A stretch of DNA of 15,219 nt from contig CAKUGW010000076.1 of NCBI GenBank assembly GCA_934654805.1, positions 1 to 15,219 on the forward strand. Direction: 5' to 3'. The DNA is from an uncultured Kiritimatiellota bacterium (GTDB lineage: Bacteria; Verrucomicrobiota; Kiritimatiellia; RFP12; UBA1067). A model generated the notes under the pieces. The model worked only from the letters and a program-made list of their open reading frames with translations. It was not told the DNA's origin and did not search any database. The position numbers and the translations under genes were made by a program. Below, piece by piece: positions 6,224 through 12,159 of the stretch (position 1 is its first letter; every line of letters begins with the position of its first letter).

Positions 6224-7087
6224 TTACAGCAAGTCGATGATCCGCATGGCTCCGACGTTCGGCTGGGCGGGATCGGCATAGTAGCGCGTGATGGTCGAGA
6301 TGTCGTCTCCCGAGATCGAAACCGCCATTTCGGCACCGAACTTCTGGTACACGTGGTCGATGCAGATCTTGCGAAGCTCATACGCCGCCTTGCTCCCGCG
6401 GAATCCGATTGACCGCAGGTCGCGGTTGATCTCCTCGAACGTCTCGGACGTGACGTCAAGATTCGGCAATCCGCCGTACTCGTCAAGCTTCGCCCAAATG
6501 TCGTCGTGAATCGGCCAGCAGACGCGCCGTCCGCTCGACAGCTCCGTCTTGTGTGGCGTATAGCTCAGGAAGTGCCGGCCGTCCCGTGTCACGAGATTTG
6601 CCTCCGTCAGCCTTAAGACATCGCCGTTTCGCATGGCGAACTCGAGCATCATTGTCGCGGCCAGCCAATGCTCGCCCGTCTGCTTGGCATACCAGGCCTT
6701 GACGCGGGCGAGCATCTCAGCAGAAGGACGCACGTAGCGCGGCGCCCGAGCTCTGAACGAAGGCCAGTCGAACGATGGGATCTCAAGCCCGGCATCCCGA
6801 TAGTACGGGCGGCACCACTTGGCGAAGAGCCCGCGTAGCTGGCAGACATGGCTCCAGGCGGTGATGCGCGCGAGCCCCTGTTCCATGAAAGTTGCAAGGG
6901 CCGTGTCGATCCGCTGGCGCGTCAGCGCGTCAACTGGCGAGGTCAGGCCGACGCCTGCAGCCCGGCACACGATCTTCGTGCCCCGCAGGACGTTCGCCAC
7001 CGCGTCTTCGCCTGGCCGTCCCGTTTTCATGCGCTCTGTCTGCGCCACCACACGGTAGCATTTCATCATCTGTTCGATTGTCGGCAT
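6224..7087 (-). CDS. Divergent tyrosine recombinase / integrase
   Basis: The start is ATG 7087, seven bases after AAGGAG; an upstream in-frame ATG (7108) would place that site inside the coding region. It encodes 287 residues. About 45-110 resembles a SAM-like core-binding domain. The catalytic domain shows Arg I in FAMRNGDVLRL (R153), the beta-hairpin lysine in HKTELSSGR (K180), Arg II in YELRK (R239) and the nucleophile in ISTITRYYADP (Y270, nine residues after D261). The usual box II histidine (HxxR) is Tyr236, and the usual GH is GD at 260-261, so both general acid/base positions differ while R, K, R and Y remain. It may mobilise or invert DNA in this repeat-rich region (inference). No attachment site was identified. 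Confidence 0.75.
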   Translation of the reverse strand: MPTIEQMMKCYRVVAQTERMKTGRPGEDAVANVLRGTKIVCRAAGVGLTSPVDALTRQRIDTALATFMEQGLARITAWSHVCQLRGLFAKWCRPYYRDAGLEIPSFDWPSFRARAPRYVRPSAEMLARVKAWYAKQTGEHWLAATMMLEFAMRNGDVLRLTEANLVTRDGRHFLSYTPHKTELSSGRRVCWPIHDDIWAKLDEYGGLPNLDVTSETFEEINRDLRSIGFRGSKAAYELRKICIDHVYQKFGAEMAVSISGDDISTITRYYADPAQPNVGAMRIIDLL

Positions 7088-7119
7088 TCTTGTTCTCCTT
7101 GTTTGCATCGGAAGCGAAT

Positions 7120-7125
7120 ATTATA
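7120..7125 (-). promoter_or_regulatory. -10 box for the recombinase gene
   Basis: The minus strand reads CACCTGTATAATATTC, an extended TGTATAAT 32 bases before ATG 7087. No clear -35 is visible. Confidence 0.55.
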
Positions 7126-7225
7126 CAGGTGAAGCCGCCGTCTTTTCCGTCCGAGGCAATTGCAAAAGCCTCACACCCGAGGCTTCAGAATATTCCGCAT
7201 GGAATTCTCATCTCACGGCGACACA

Positions 7226-7240
7226 CGGGGCCTGTCCCCA
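7226..7240 (+). repeat. REP-like GC palindrome, left copy
   Basis: CGGGGCCTGTCCCCA is an imperfect palindrome (GGGG/CCCC ends). Its exact reverse complement occurs at 9119-9133. The short GGGG...CCCC form resembles repeats served by REP-associated transposases, an association I make from memory. The surrounding 7126-7311 spacer also holds an ATAATT-TGC-AATTAT inverted repeat (7254-7268) and no gene. Confidence 0.5.
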
Positions 7241-7311
7241 TGCTTGACCAAACATAATTTGCAATTATGGCTGTTTTTCTGAAAATACAATCGCTATTTG
7301 TCCGGATCATA

Positions 7312-7720
7312 CTGCGCCGCAGTAGGGTTCGGCGACGGGATCACGTCGGCCAACGTTGTCGGGTATCAGACCACCAAGCTGGCGGACAATAACTTCACGA
7401 TGGTCTATGTCCCCTTCGTCCACGTCAACAACGACGGCAAGGGCCTCCAGCTCAACCAGGACATCTCCGTCGCGAACCTGACGGGTGGCGACAACTGCGA
7501 AGTCGCCGACCGCATCTGGATCTGGAATCCGAACCGCAGCTCCTACGACCAGTTCTTCTACTATGACGACGGAACGGAAGCGGGCTGGGTGGATGACGCC
7601 AATGCCGAATACATCGAGACCATCGAGGGCTGGGAGAACGGCATTCCGGCCGGACAGGGGATGTACTTCAAGGCCAAGGGCACGGGCAAGTCGGTCATCT
7701 TCGGCTCGCCTCTGAACTGA
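7312..7720 (+). pseudogene. D': 5'-truncated and internally deleted copy of D
   Basis: From 7312 on the sequence matches D (10049-10840) almost base for base; just upstream, homology stops inside the signal-peptide codons. The frame is open and a TTG at 7298 could start it, but no signal peptide remains. D has two 116-residue repeats. D' starts with the first (TMVYVPFVHVNNDGKG) and ends with the second (GQGMYFKAKG, SVIFGSPLN), so exactly 348 bases, one period, are missing. A patch with GGDNCEVADRIW differs from both D repeats, which suggests another donor or drift. The D-E order, spacer and 3' repeats are all kept. It is probably non-functional as an exported protein, although it could donate sequence to D by conversion. 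Confidence 0.8.
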
Positions 7721-7764
7721 ATTCGCCCATTCGCCCATTCGATTATTCGACAATTCGATTATTT
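7721..7764 (+). repeat. Octamer repeat tract (ATTCgNNN units) after D'
   Basis: Five ATTC-ended octamers with a constant G joint and variable triplets CCC, CCC, ATT, ACA, ATT (reverse strand: GAATGGGC, GAATAATC, GAATTGTC). D has the same tract with one fewer CCC unit. It starts directly after the stop codon. Confidence 0.7.
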
Positions 7765-7836
7765 CTCTTCCAGCTGCACGGGGCTGTCTCGTGCGCAAAA
7801 ACCGAAAACAGAAGAAACAGAAAGGGAAAACGAACA

Positions 7837-8439
7837 ATGAAGAAACTCATGATGCTTGCGGCGGTCGCCTGCGCGACGATTGGCGCAGAGGCCGCCTCCG
7901 TCCAGTGGAAGTCGTACAACACGACAACCTCAAAGAACTCATTCCTCGTCGACAAGACGGGTGCGCAGATCGGCGCGGCCGACTTCGCGTCGCTGGGCGT
8001 GAACTTCGTCCTGGTCGCGCTGTCGGGCGATGCCCTGACGGCCTACCAAAACGGCAGCTACTCGGCGGCCTACGACGCAAGTGCCGTCCTCAGCACGGGC
8101 GCGATCTCGACCTCCACCAAGGCGGCCATGAAGGGATCGTTCAACAACAAGCTGGAGTTCACCTACGGCGAGACGAACCCGATCAAGGACGGCGACATCC
8201 TTGCAGTCGTCATCACCGACGGCACGACGATGGCCAACATCACCTATGCCGACGGCTCCAAGGTGACGGACACCTACTTGGTCAACGGCCTTGCGGACAA
8301 TCTCTGGACGGGCACGGGCAATCAGCCGTTCAACTTTGCGACACAGGGCAACTTCACGGCGAACATTCCGGAGCCGACTTCTGGGCTGCTTCTCGCGCTT
8401 GGCCTTGCGGGGCTGGCGCTCCGCCGCAAGCGCGCGTAA
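7837..8439 (+). CDS. E1: PEP-CTERM secreted protein
   Basis: ATG 7837 follows AAAGGG by about ten bases; 200 residues. The signal peptide MKKLMMLAAVACATIGAEA is followed by a 150-residue Ser/Thr/Ala-rich region with beta-type segments (GDILAVVITDGTTMANITYA). The C-terminal sorting tag has IPEP at 177-180, a hydrophobic helix (LLLALGLAGLAL) and a basic RRKR tail. By family knowledge this tag is recognised by an exosortase; none lies in the window. E2 is a close paralogue (long identical stretches such as TYGETNPIKDGDILAVVI). The 116-base spacer after D' contains a GCACG/CGTGC hairpin (7776-7794), also present before E2. A terminator follows at 8472. The molecular role is unknown. Confidence 0.9.
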   Translation: MKKLMMLAAVACATIGAEAASVQWKSYNTTTSKNSFLVDKTGAQIGAADFASLGVNFVLVALSGDALTAYQNGSYSAAYDASAVLSTGAISTSTKAAMKGSFNNKLEFTYGETNPIKDGDILAVVITDGTTMANITYADGSKVTDTYLVNGLADNLWTGTGNQPFNFATQGNFTANIPEPTSGLLLALGLAGLALRRKRA

Positions 8440-8471
8440 GGCAAGGATAGCTTCGCGTGGTTTCGCGAGAG

Positions 8472-8508
8472 ACGCCCGTTGGCCTTTGCCGGCGGGCGTT
8501 TCGTTTTC
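8472..8508 (+). terminator. Rho-independent terminator of E1
   Basis: ACGCCCG (8472-8478) pairs with CGGGCGT (8493-8499), with an inner GGC/GCC pairing, followed by TTTCGTTTT. Confidence 0.75.
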
Positions 8509-8515
8509 CCATTGG

Positions 8516-8779
8516 CTACCCGTAATGCCCGCGACAGCCGATGATGCAAAGCGCGCCGTCGGGCGACTGGCAGTAGACCAGTCGGTTCTTCTCGTCGATC
8601 CTGCGCGAGAAGAACCCCTGCAGCTCGTTTTTCAAGGCCTCCGGCTTCCCGATTCCGACGAGGAGCCCGTTCCTCTCAATGTCCCGGACGAGCTCGTTGA
8701 CGCGGCGCAAGGTTCTCTTGTCCTGCGTCTGCCAATAGAGGTAGTCGTCCCATCCCTGGTCCGTCCATGTCTTCCGCAT
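8516..8779 (-). CDS. YoeB/Txe-family mRNA interferase toxin
   Basis: 87 residues, close to YoeB length. WDDYLYWQTQDKRTLRRVNELV at the N-terminus and GKPEALKNELQGFFSRRIDEKNRLVY are diagnostic of YoeB. The residues equivalent to the E. coli catalytic set are present: Glu47 in GKPE, Arg66 in NRLVY and His85 in CRGHYG. YoeB toxins cleave mRNA at the ribosomal A site. The start codon lies four bases after the antitoxin stop, within GAGGATTGAGGCCATG, which also supplies the ribosome-binding site. The stop is TAG. The partner is a RelB/DinJ-type antitoxin rather than the usual YefM/Phd type. The toxin looks intact. Confidence 0.92.
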   Translation of the reverse strand: MRKTWTDQGWDDYLYWQTQDKRTLRRVNELVRDIERNGLLVGIGKPEALKNELQGFFSRRIDEKNRLVYCQSPDGALCIIGCRGHYG

Positions 8780-8783
8780 GGCC

Positions 8784-9038
8784 TCAATCCTCTATCAGCT
8801 CGTGTTCCGTCACCCGCCCGCTCCGTGCGGCCTCTGCGGACGCCTTCAGGTGGCGGATGTTCGACTCGCAGTAGAACGGGTCGGCGGAAAGCGGGAACGG
8901 GATCCGGCGGTCCCGGACGACGCGCCTGACGAAGAGGTTCAGCGCGGCGTTGACGCTCAAGCCGATCTCGTCGCAAATCTGCTCGAAGCAGGCCTTGATG
9001 GAGGGGTCAGCCCTCATTGTGATCTGAACGGTATTCAT
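8784..9038 (-). CDS. RelB/DinJ-family antitoxin
   Basis: The start is ATG 9038 (84 residues); an in-frame GTG at 9047 is possible. MNTVQITMRADPSIKACFEQ is the ribbon-helix-helix strand and first helix of RelB/DinJ proteins. IGLSVNAALNLFVRRVVRDRRIPFPL is the second helix and the conserved IPF segment. The C-terminal part (NIRHLKASAEAARSGRVTEHELIED) would wrap the toxin. It should dimerise, bind its own promoter and neutralise the YoeB-like toxin downstream. The ribosome-binding site is weak. The partial palindrome at 9070-9083 is the likely operator. Confidence 0.88.
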   Translation of the reverse strand: MNTVQITMRADPSIKACFEQICDEIGLSVNAALNLFVRRVVRDRRIPFPLSADPFYCESNIRHLKASAEAARSGRVTEHELIED

Positions 9039-9069
9039 GATGCTCACATTCTGTTTGTTTTTAATTCGG

Positions 9070-9083
9070 ATATGGTATCATAT
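9070..9083 (-). promoter_or_regulatory. Candidate promoter/operator of the toxin-antitoxin operon
   Basis: ATATGGTATCATAT is a partial palindrome with ATAT ends. On the minus strand it contains TATGAT, a fair -10 box, 38 bases before ATG 9038. Overlap of palindrome and -10 fits autorepression by a ribbon-helix-helix antitoxin. No properly spaced -35 was found. Confidence 0.45.
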
Positions 9084-9118
9084 TGCTGTCACTTCGTCAA
9101 GGGTGCAGAAGAATCCCG

Positions 9119-9133
9119 TGGGGACAGGCCCCG
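9119..9133 (-). repeat. REP-like GC palindrome, right copy (inverted)
   Basis: TGGGGACAGGCCCCG is the exact reverse complement of 7226-7240. It ends five bases before the start of homology of the orphan PEP-CTERM tail. Confidence 0.5.
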
Positions 9134-9138
9134 CAATC

Positions 9139-9236
9139 CACAGGGCAACTTCACGGCGAACATTCCGGAGCCGACAAGCGGGCTTCTGCTCCTCCTGAGC
9201 GTAGCGGGCCTCGCGCTCAAGCGCAAGCTCGCCTGA
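9139..9236 (+). pseudogene. Orphan PEP-CTERM sorting tail, remnant of an E-like gene
   Basis: It translates as QGNFTANIPEPTSGLL, a hydrophobic stretch, then ALKRKLA and a stop. The first half is base-identical to the E1 tail (CACAGGGCAACTTCACGG); the membrane part has diverged (SVAGLALKRK against LAGLALRRK). Upstream, the open frame runs antisense through the antitoxin gene, so no body, signal peptide or start belongs to it. It is best read as the 3' end of a third E copy, cut near the REP-like repeat. Confidence 0.75.
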
Positions 9237-9274
9237 CGCACGCGAGTGAGTCACGCCTGCCGTGACCGCCAAAC

Positions 9275-9307
9275 GCAAAAGAGCCGCCTTGTGGGCGGCT
9301 CTTTTGC
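9275..9307. terminator. Bidirectional terminator between the PEP-CTERM remnant and E2
   Basis: GCAAAAGAGCCGCC (9275-9288) and GGCGGCTCTTTTGC (9294-9307) form a perfect 14-bp stem with loop TTGTG. Flanking A and T runs are inside the stem on both strands, so it can stop transcription from both sides. It lies 36 bases beyond the E2 stop. Confidence 0.85.
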
Positions 9308-9343
9308 ATGGTTTCATACGCCAGTCGCGCAGGATTCCGTTCC

Positions 9344-9940
9344 TTACGCGCGCTTGCGGCGGAGCGCCAGCCCCGCAAGGCCAAGCGCGAGAAGCAGTCC
9401 AGAAGTCGGCTCCGGGATGTTGGCGGTGAAGTTTCCGCCCGTCGCGAAGTTGAACGTCTGGGCATACAGGTTCTCGTTGTCCGTGAGGCCCGCGACCAGC
9501 AACGAGTCCGTCACCTTGGTGCCGTCGGCGTAGGTGATGTTGGCCATCGTCGTGCCGTCGGTGATGACGACTGCAAGGATGTCGCCGTCCTTGATCGGAT
9601 TCGTCTCGCCGTAGGTGAACTCCAGCTTCGTGTTGAAGGCCCCCTTGCCTGCCGCCTTGGTGGAGGTCGAGATCGCGCCCGTGCTGAGGACGGAGCCCGC
9701 GTCGTAGGCCGCCGAGTAGGTGCCGTTCTGGTAGGCCGTCAGGGCATCGCCCGACAGCGCGACCAGGACAATGTTCACGCCCAGCGACGTAAAGTCGGAC
9801 GCGCTCACCTGTGCGCCTGTCTTGTCGACGAGGAAGCTTGCCTTCCCCGTTGACGAGTTGACGGACTTCCAGTTGACGGAAGCCGCCTCTGCACCAATCG
9901 CCGCGCAGGCGACCGCCGCAAGCATCATGAGTTTCTTCAT
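9344..9940 (-). CDS. E2: PEP-CTERM secreted protein, paralogue of E1
   Basis: ATG 9940 follows AAAGGG by about ten bases, as in E1; 198 residues. The signal peptide MKKLMMLAAVACAAIGAEA differs from E1 by one residue. The central region is mosaic: long identical stretches (ALSGDALTAYQNG, AISTSTKAA, TYGETNPIKDGD) alternate with changed ones (SVNSSTGKASF against SYNTTTSKNSF; VAGLTDNENLYAQ against VNGLADNLWTGTG). The C-terminal tag with IPEP, hydrophobic helix and RRKR is identical to E1. It is preceded by D on the same strand (108-base spacer with hairpin and octamer repeats) and followed by the terminator at 9275. Exosortase-dependent anchoring is inferred from the tag; the role is unknown. Confidence 0.9.
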   Translation of the reverse strand: MKKLMMLAAVACAAIGAEAASVNWKSVNSSTGKASFLVDKTGAQVSASDFTSLGVNIVLVALSGDALTAYQNGTYSAAYDAGSVLSTGAISTSTKAAGKGAFNTKLEFTYGETNPIKDGDILAVVITDGTTMANITYADGTKVTDSLLVAGLTDNENLYAQTFNFATGGNFTANIPEPTSGLLLALGLAGLALRRKRA

Positions 9941-10012
9941 TGTTCGTTTTCCCTTTCTGTTTCTTCTGTTTTCTGTTTTTGCGCACGAGACAGCCCCGTG
10001 CAGCTGGAAGAG

Positions 10013-10048
10013 AAATAATCGAATTGTCGAATAATCGAATGGGCGAAT
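10013..10048 (-). repeat. Octamer repeat tract after D
   Basis: The plus strand reads GAATTGTC, GAATAATC, GAATGGGC as adjacent octamers, preceded by AAATAATC. It is the counterpart of 7721-7764, with one GAATGGGC unit fewer, and starts at the D stop codon. Confidence 0.7.
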
Positions 10049-10840
10049 TCAGTTCAGAGGCGAGCCGAAGATGACCGACTTGCCTGCGCCCTTGGCCTTG
10101 AAGTACATCCCCTGCCCGGCCGGAATGCCATTCTCCCAGCCCTCGTTCTTCTCGATATATTCCATGTTTGCATCATCGCACCAACCCGCCTCCGTGCCAT
10201 CGTCATAGTAGAAGAACTGGTCATAGGAACTGCGGTCCGGATTCCAGATCCAAATGCGGTCGGAAAGCTCGACAGCATCGCTTCCCGTCAGACCCGCGAC
10301 CTTGAACTTGGTGCTGTTGAGCTGCGTCGCAACGGGATAGGGGTTGGCGATCATCGTGAAGTTGTTGTCCGCAATGACCAGCTCGACTTCCGGCTCGGTC
10401 TCGATCGCGCCTGCGCCCGTCAGGGACTTTGCCGTGCCCTTGGACTTGAAGAAGATTGCCGTCCCTTGCGGAATGCCGTCCTCCCAGCCCTCGTTCTTTT
10501 CGATGTATTCCATGTTGGCATCGTCGCACCAGCCCGCTTCCGTGCCGTCGTCATAGTAGAAGAACTGGTCGTAGGAACTGCGGTTCGGATTCCAGATCCA
10601 GATGCGGTCAGAAAGTTCAACAGCATCACTTCCCGTCAGGTTCGCGACGGAGATGTCCTGGTTGAGCTGGAGGCCCTTGCCGTCGTTGTTGACGTGGACG
10701 AAGGGGACATAGACCATCGTGAAGTTATTGTCCGCCAGCTTGGTGGTCTGATACCCGACAACGTTGGCCGACGTGATCCCGTCGCCGAACCCTACTGCGG
10801 CGCAGAGTGCCGCGCTTGCTGCGATCATGAGTTTTTTCAT
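10049..10840 (-). CDS. D: secreted protein with two 116-residue repeats, function unknown
   Basis: ATG 10840 follows GGAAAG by nine bases; a longer frame to 10984 would bury the signal peptide. It encodes 263 residues. The signal peptide MKKLMIAASAALCAAVGFG is followed by ITSANVVGYQTTKLADNNFTM. Two repeats with period 116 (for example LTGSDAVELSDRIWIWNP at 68 and 184) each contain an aromatic and Asp-rich block (SSYDQFFYYDDGTEAGW) and a Gly-rich end (GWENGIPAGQGMYFKAKG). The composition suggests a beta-rich surface or secreted domain. There is no PEP-CTERM tag, but a tagged protein (E) follows in both copies, suggesting D and E work together. A long leader precedes it (10841-11067). The family is not named; I have an impression of similar exported proteins in related bacteria. 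Confidence 0.85.
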   Translation of the reverse strand: MKKLMIAASAALCAAVGFGDGITSANVVGYQTTKLADNNFTMVYVPFVHVNNDGKGLQLNQDISVANLTGSDAVELSDRIWIWNPNRSSYDQFFYYDDGTEAGWCDDANMEYIEKNEGWEDGIPQGTAIFFKSKGTAKSLTGAGAIETEPEVELVIADNNFTMIANPYPVATQLNSTKFKVAGLTGSDAVELSDRIWIWNPDRSSYDQFFYYDDGTEAGWCDDANMEYIEKNEGWENGIPAGQGMYFKAKGAGKSVIFGSPLN

Positions 10841-11067
10841 GTTGTTTTTCTTTCCGGCACAACCCAGTGCGCCATTAAGGAGAAGAGAAGCTACCGAGCG
10901 CGAGGCGACGAGACATGAAACATCATCACGAACGGTTCCCAGACCGTTCGCGCCGACCTTCACATTCTCGACGTTCTTCGTCATCTTCTTCTCTTCAGTT
11001 TAGTGTATCCACACCATAAAACTCTGACACCCGTCAGAGTCCTGATATGGGCTACGTGCGCAATATA
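10841..11067 (-). promoter_or_regulatory. Long leader of D with candidate -10 box and upstream reading frame
   Basis: The minus strand has GGTATATTGC with a possible -10 TATATT (11062-11067), about 220 bases before the D start. Within the leader an in-frame ATG (10984) after GAAGAGAAGAAG opens 48 codons that run into D. GAAGAG-AAG at this site (plus strand 10988-10996) is complementary to CTTCTCTTC further on (10882-10890), so the upstream ribosome site could be paired. CTGACACCCGTCAG (11026-11039) can also fold. Regulation by the leader is inferred. Confidence 0.35.
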
Positions 11068-11535
11068 CCATAATTCATAGCGCGAGCGCAAGCCCCCCTT
11101 CACCCAATCAGGTGACAATCTTTTCTGGGGCAGATCCGCATTTCGCCCTTTATTTATTGGGCTTCACGTGATCGATGGGAGGTCAGGCCGCGCACCGACA
11201 AAAATTTTCACATTTTTTTAGCGGCTGGAGATTGGGCCTCGCGCGCCCTTCTGTCGGCTGGCGCGGACGGCAGTCGCAGGGCGACGCGCCCTACCGGCAG
11301 GGACGGTTCTGAGTCGGGTTTTCGGTTTAGCCGTGTAGAGTTGTAGAATTGTAGAATGGGAGAATGGGAGAGCTGCCCGTGGAGATCGCGGAGGGCGCAT
11401 ACCCGCGACACGCGCATCGCGCGGGAGAGCCTGCGACACTCATAGCGACGAGGCCGCGTTCATCACGGGCGCGGATTCTTTTCGCTCGCGACGGGGGCCG
11501 TGCCGTTGCCACCAATGCGGCGGTCAGTCACTTGT
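11068..11535. other. Gene-free, repeat-rich stretch
   Basis: No convincing gene is seen. It holds AT-rich sequence near 11200 (AAAAATTTTCACATTTTTTT), a small AGGGCG-ACG-CGCCCT hairpin (11278-11292), the octamer tract 11338-11369, and a CCCGCG/CGCGGG palindrome (11402-11425). Open frames here are short, Arg-rich and unlike neighbouring proteins. Confidence 0.5.
11338..11369 (+). repeat. Octamer repeat tract GAATnnnA
   Basis: Four consecutive octamers: GAGTTGTA, GAATTGTA, GAATGGGA, GAATGGGA. They use the same GAAT core and the same triplets TGT and GGG as the tracts after D and D', but with A instead of C as the eighth base. Confidence 0.7.
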
Positions 11536-12003
11536 TCAGGCCTTTGCGATCCTGTGGTCGGCGTCAAGCGTGTCGCCGACCTCGTTGGCACCCATCTCCA
11601 GCCGCACCGTCATCCAGGGCTTGTGGTTATAGTCGAGCTTCACGTCGAACGGATGCATGACATAGGCTGTCGGAACATCCTCCGGCGATGCGGGCTCGCG
11701 CCTCACGACATGGCCGGTAAAACCGCTTCAGCCCGTGTGGAGAGCCGCGTCAAGCCGTGCGATGAAAGCGTCGAGGTCGTCCCCCTGCGCCGCGTCCATG
11801 TCCTTCGTCACGCGCGTGGCGATGTCCCCGTATCGGAACTTGAGCGAACTGCCGCCCTTGATGACGCAGTCCGGCATGAGCTGCGCGACAATCGTGTTCG
11901 CCACCGCGCGGCGAATCCTCTGCGCCTCGCCGAAACGCGACGACAGCCGTTCGATCGCCATGTCCAGGAGCCGCCTCGACAGTGGAAGTCCCGTCTTGCT
12001 CAT
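11536..12003 (-). pseudogene. AbiEii-like nucleotidyltransferase remnant with in-frame stop
   Basis: ATG 12003 follows GGAG by eight bases. The first 91 codons carry the family core VIKGGSSLKFRYG, TKDMDAA and FIARLDAAL, i.e. the GS...DxD nucleotidyltransferase signature of AbiEii/AbiGii toxins. TGA at 11728-11730 stops it, yet the same frame continues in family style: SGFTGHVVRREPASP, VPTAYVMHPFDVKL, WMTVRLEMGANEVG, to a TGA at 11536-11538. The stop falls where a tryptophan is expected (TGG to TGA). The usual C-terminal half is missing, so it is broken twice. Its start overlaps (ATGA) the end of a short upstream frame, as in two-gene AbiE-type operons. Confidence 0.75.
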
Positions 12004-12098
12004 CGCCCCATCTCCTTTCGCTTGCACAGGCGCATCAGCCGGTCAAGTCGCAATGAGTCCCGGGCCTGTAGATTGGCCAGAACCCCCAATGGATTTTT
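12000..12098 (-). pseudogene. Possible C-terminal remnant of the AbiEii partner gene
   Basis: A frame open from a TGA at 12099-12101 gives NPLGVLANLQARDSLRLDRL and ends MRLCKRKEMGR, with its stop overlapping the next ATG as ATGA. Position and overlap fit the end of an antitoxin/regulator gene of an AbiE-type pair. It is too short to identify, and no intact start is visible before the tRNA terminator. Confidence 0.35.
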
Positions 12099-12118
12099 TC
12101 ACAAACCTCTGAAGAGCC

Positions 12119-12143
12119 AAAAAAGGAGAATCGGAGTTCTCCC
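12119..12143 (-). terminator. Rho-independent terminator after tRNA-Val
   Basis: On the minus strand GGAGAA, loop CTCCGA, TTCTCC, then six T. It lies 17 bases after the encoded CCA and would end the paaK-tRNA transcript. Confidence 0.85.
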
Positions 12144-12159
12144 TTTCGACGTTTTTTAG

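Larger units (their letters stand above)
7312..8443 (+). repeat. Left arm of the D-E inverted duplication
   Basis: It covers D', the spacer and E1, and is matched in reverse complement by 9340-10805. Homology begins inside the D signal peptide and ends four bases after the E stop codon (shared GCGTAAGG). The arms differ mainly by the 348-base deletion in D', an extra octamer unit in the spacer and patches of divergence in D and E. Confidence 0.8.
9340..10805 (-). repeat. Right arm of the D-E inverted duplication
   Basis: Reverse complement counterpart of 7312-8443, with complete D. The 896 bases between the arms hold the E1 terminator, the toxin-antitoxin pair, the REP-like repeat and the orphan tail. 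Confidence 0.8.

Noticed and set aside
6097..6486. N-terminal extension of the synthase-like protein
   Set aside because: It would read antisense-like Ser/Arg-rich sequence through the recombinase end and across a TATAAT box; the family starts at MNVAPYAIFLG.
7298..7720. D' as an intact small secreted protein
   Set aside because: Homology to D starts inside the signal-peptide codons and the remaining start (TTG) leaves no export signal.
7721..7764. CRISPR array
   Set aside because: Units are only eight bases, contiguous and without unique spacers; no cas genes are present.
9084..9102. TTGACG on the minus strand as the -35 of the toxin-antitoxin promoter
   Set aside because: It lies only 12 bases from the TATGAT box, too short for a normal promoter.
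8778..9236. A 152-codon plus-strand gene ending in a PEP-CTERM tag
   Set aside because: All but the last 32 codons are antisense to the antitoxin and its promoter, with no signal peptide; only the tail has homology.
11728..11730. Programmed readthrough or recoding of TGA in the AbiEii-like gene
   Set aside because: The gene also lacks its 3' half and TGA is the ordinary stop of many genes here, so decay is simpler.
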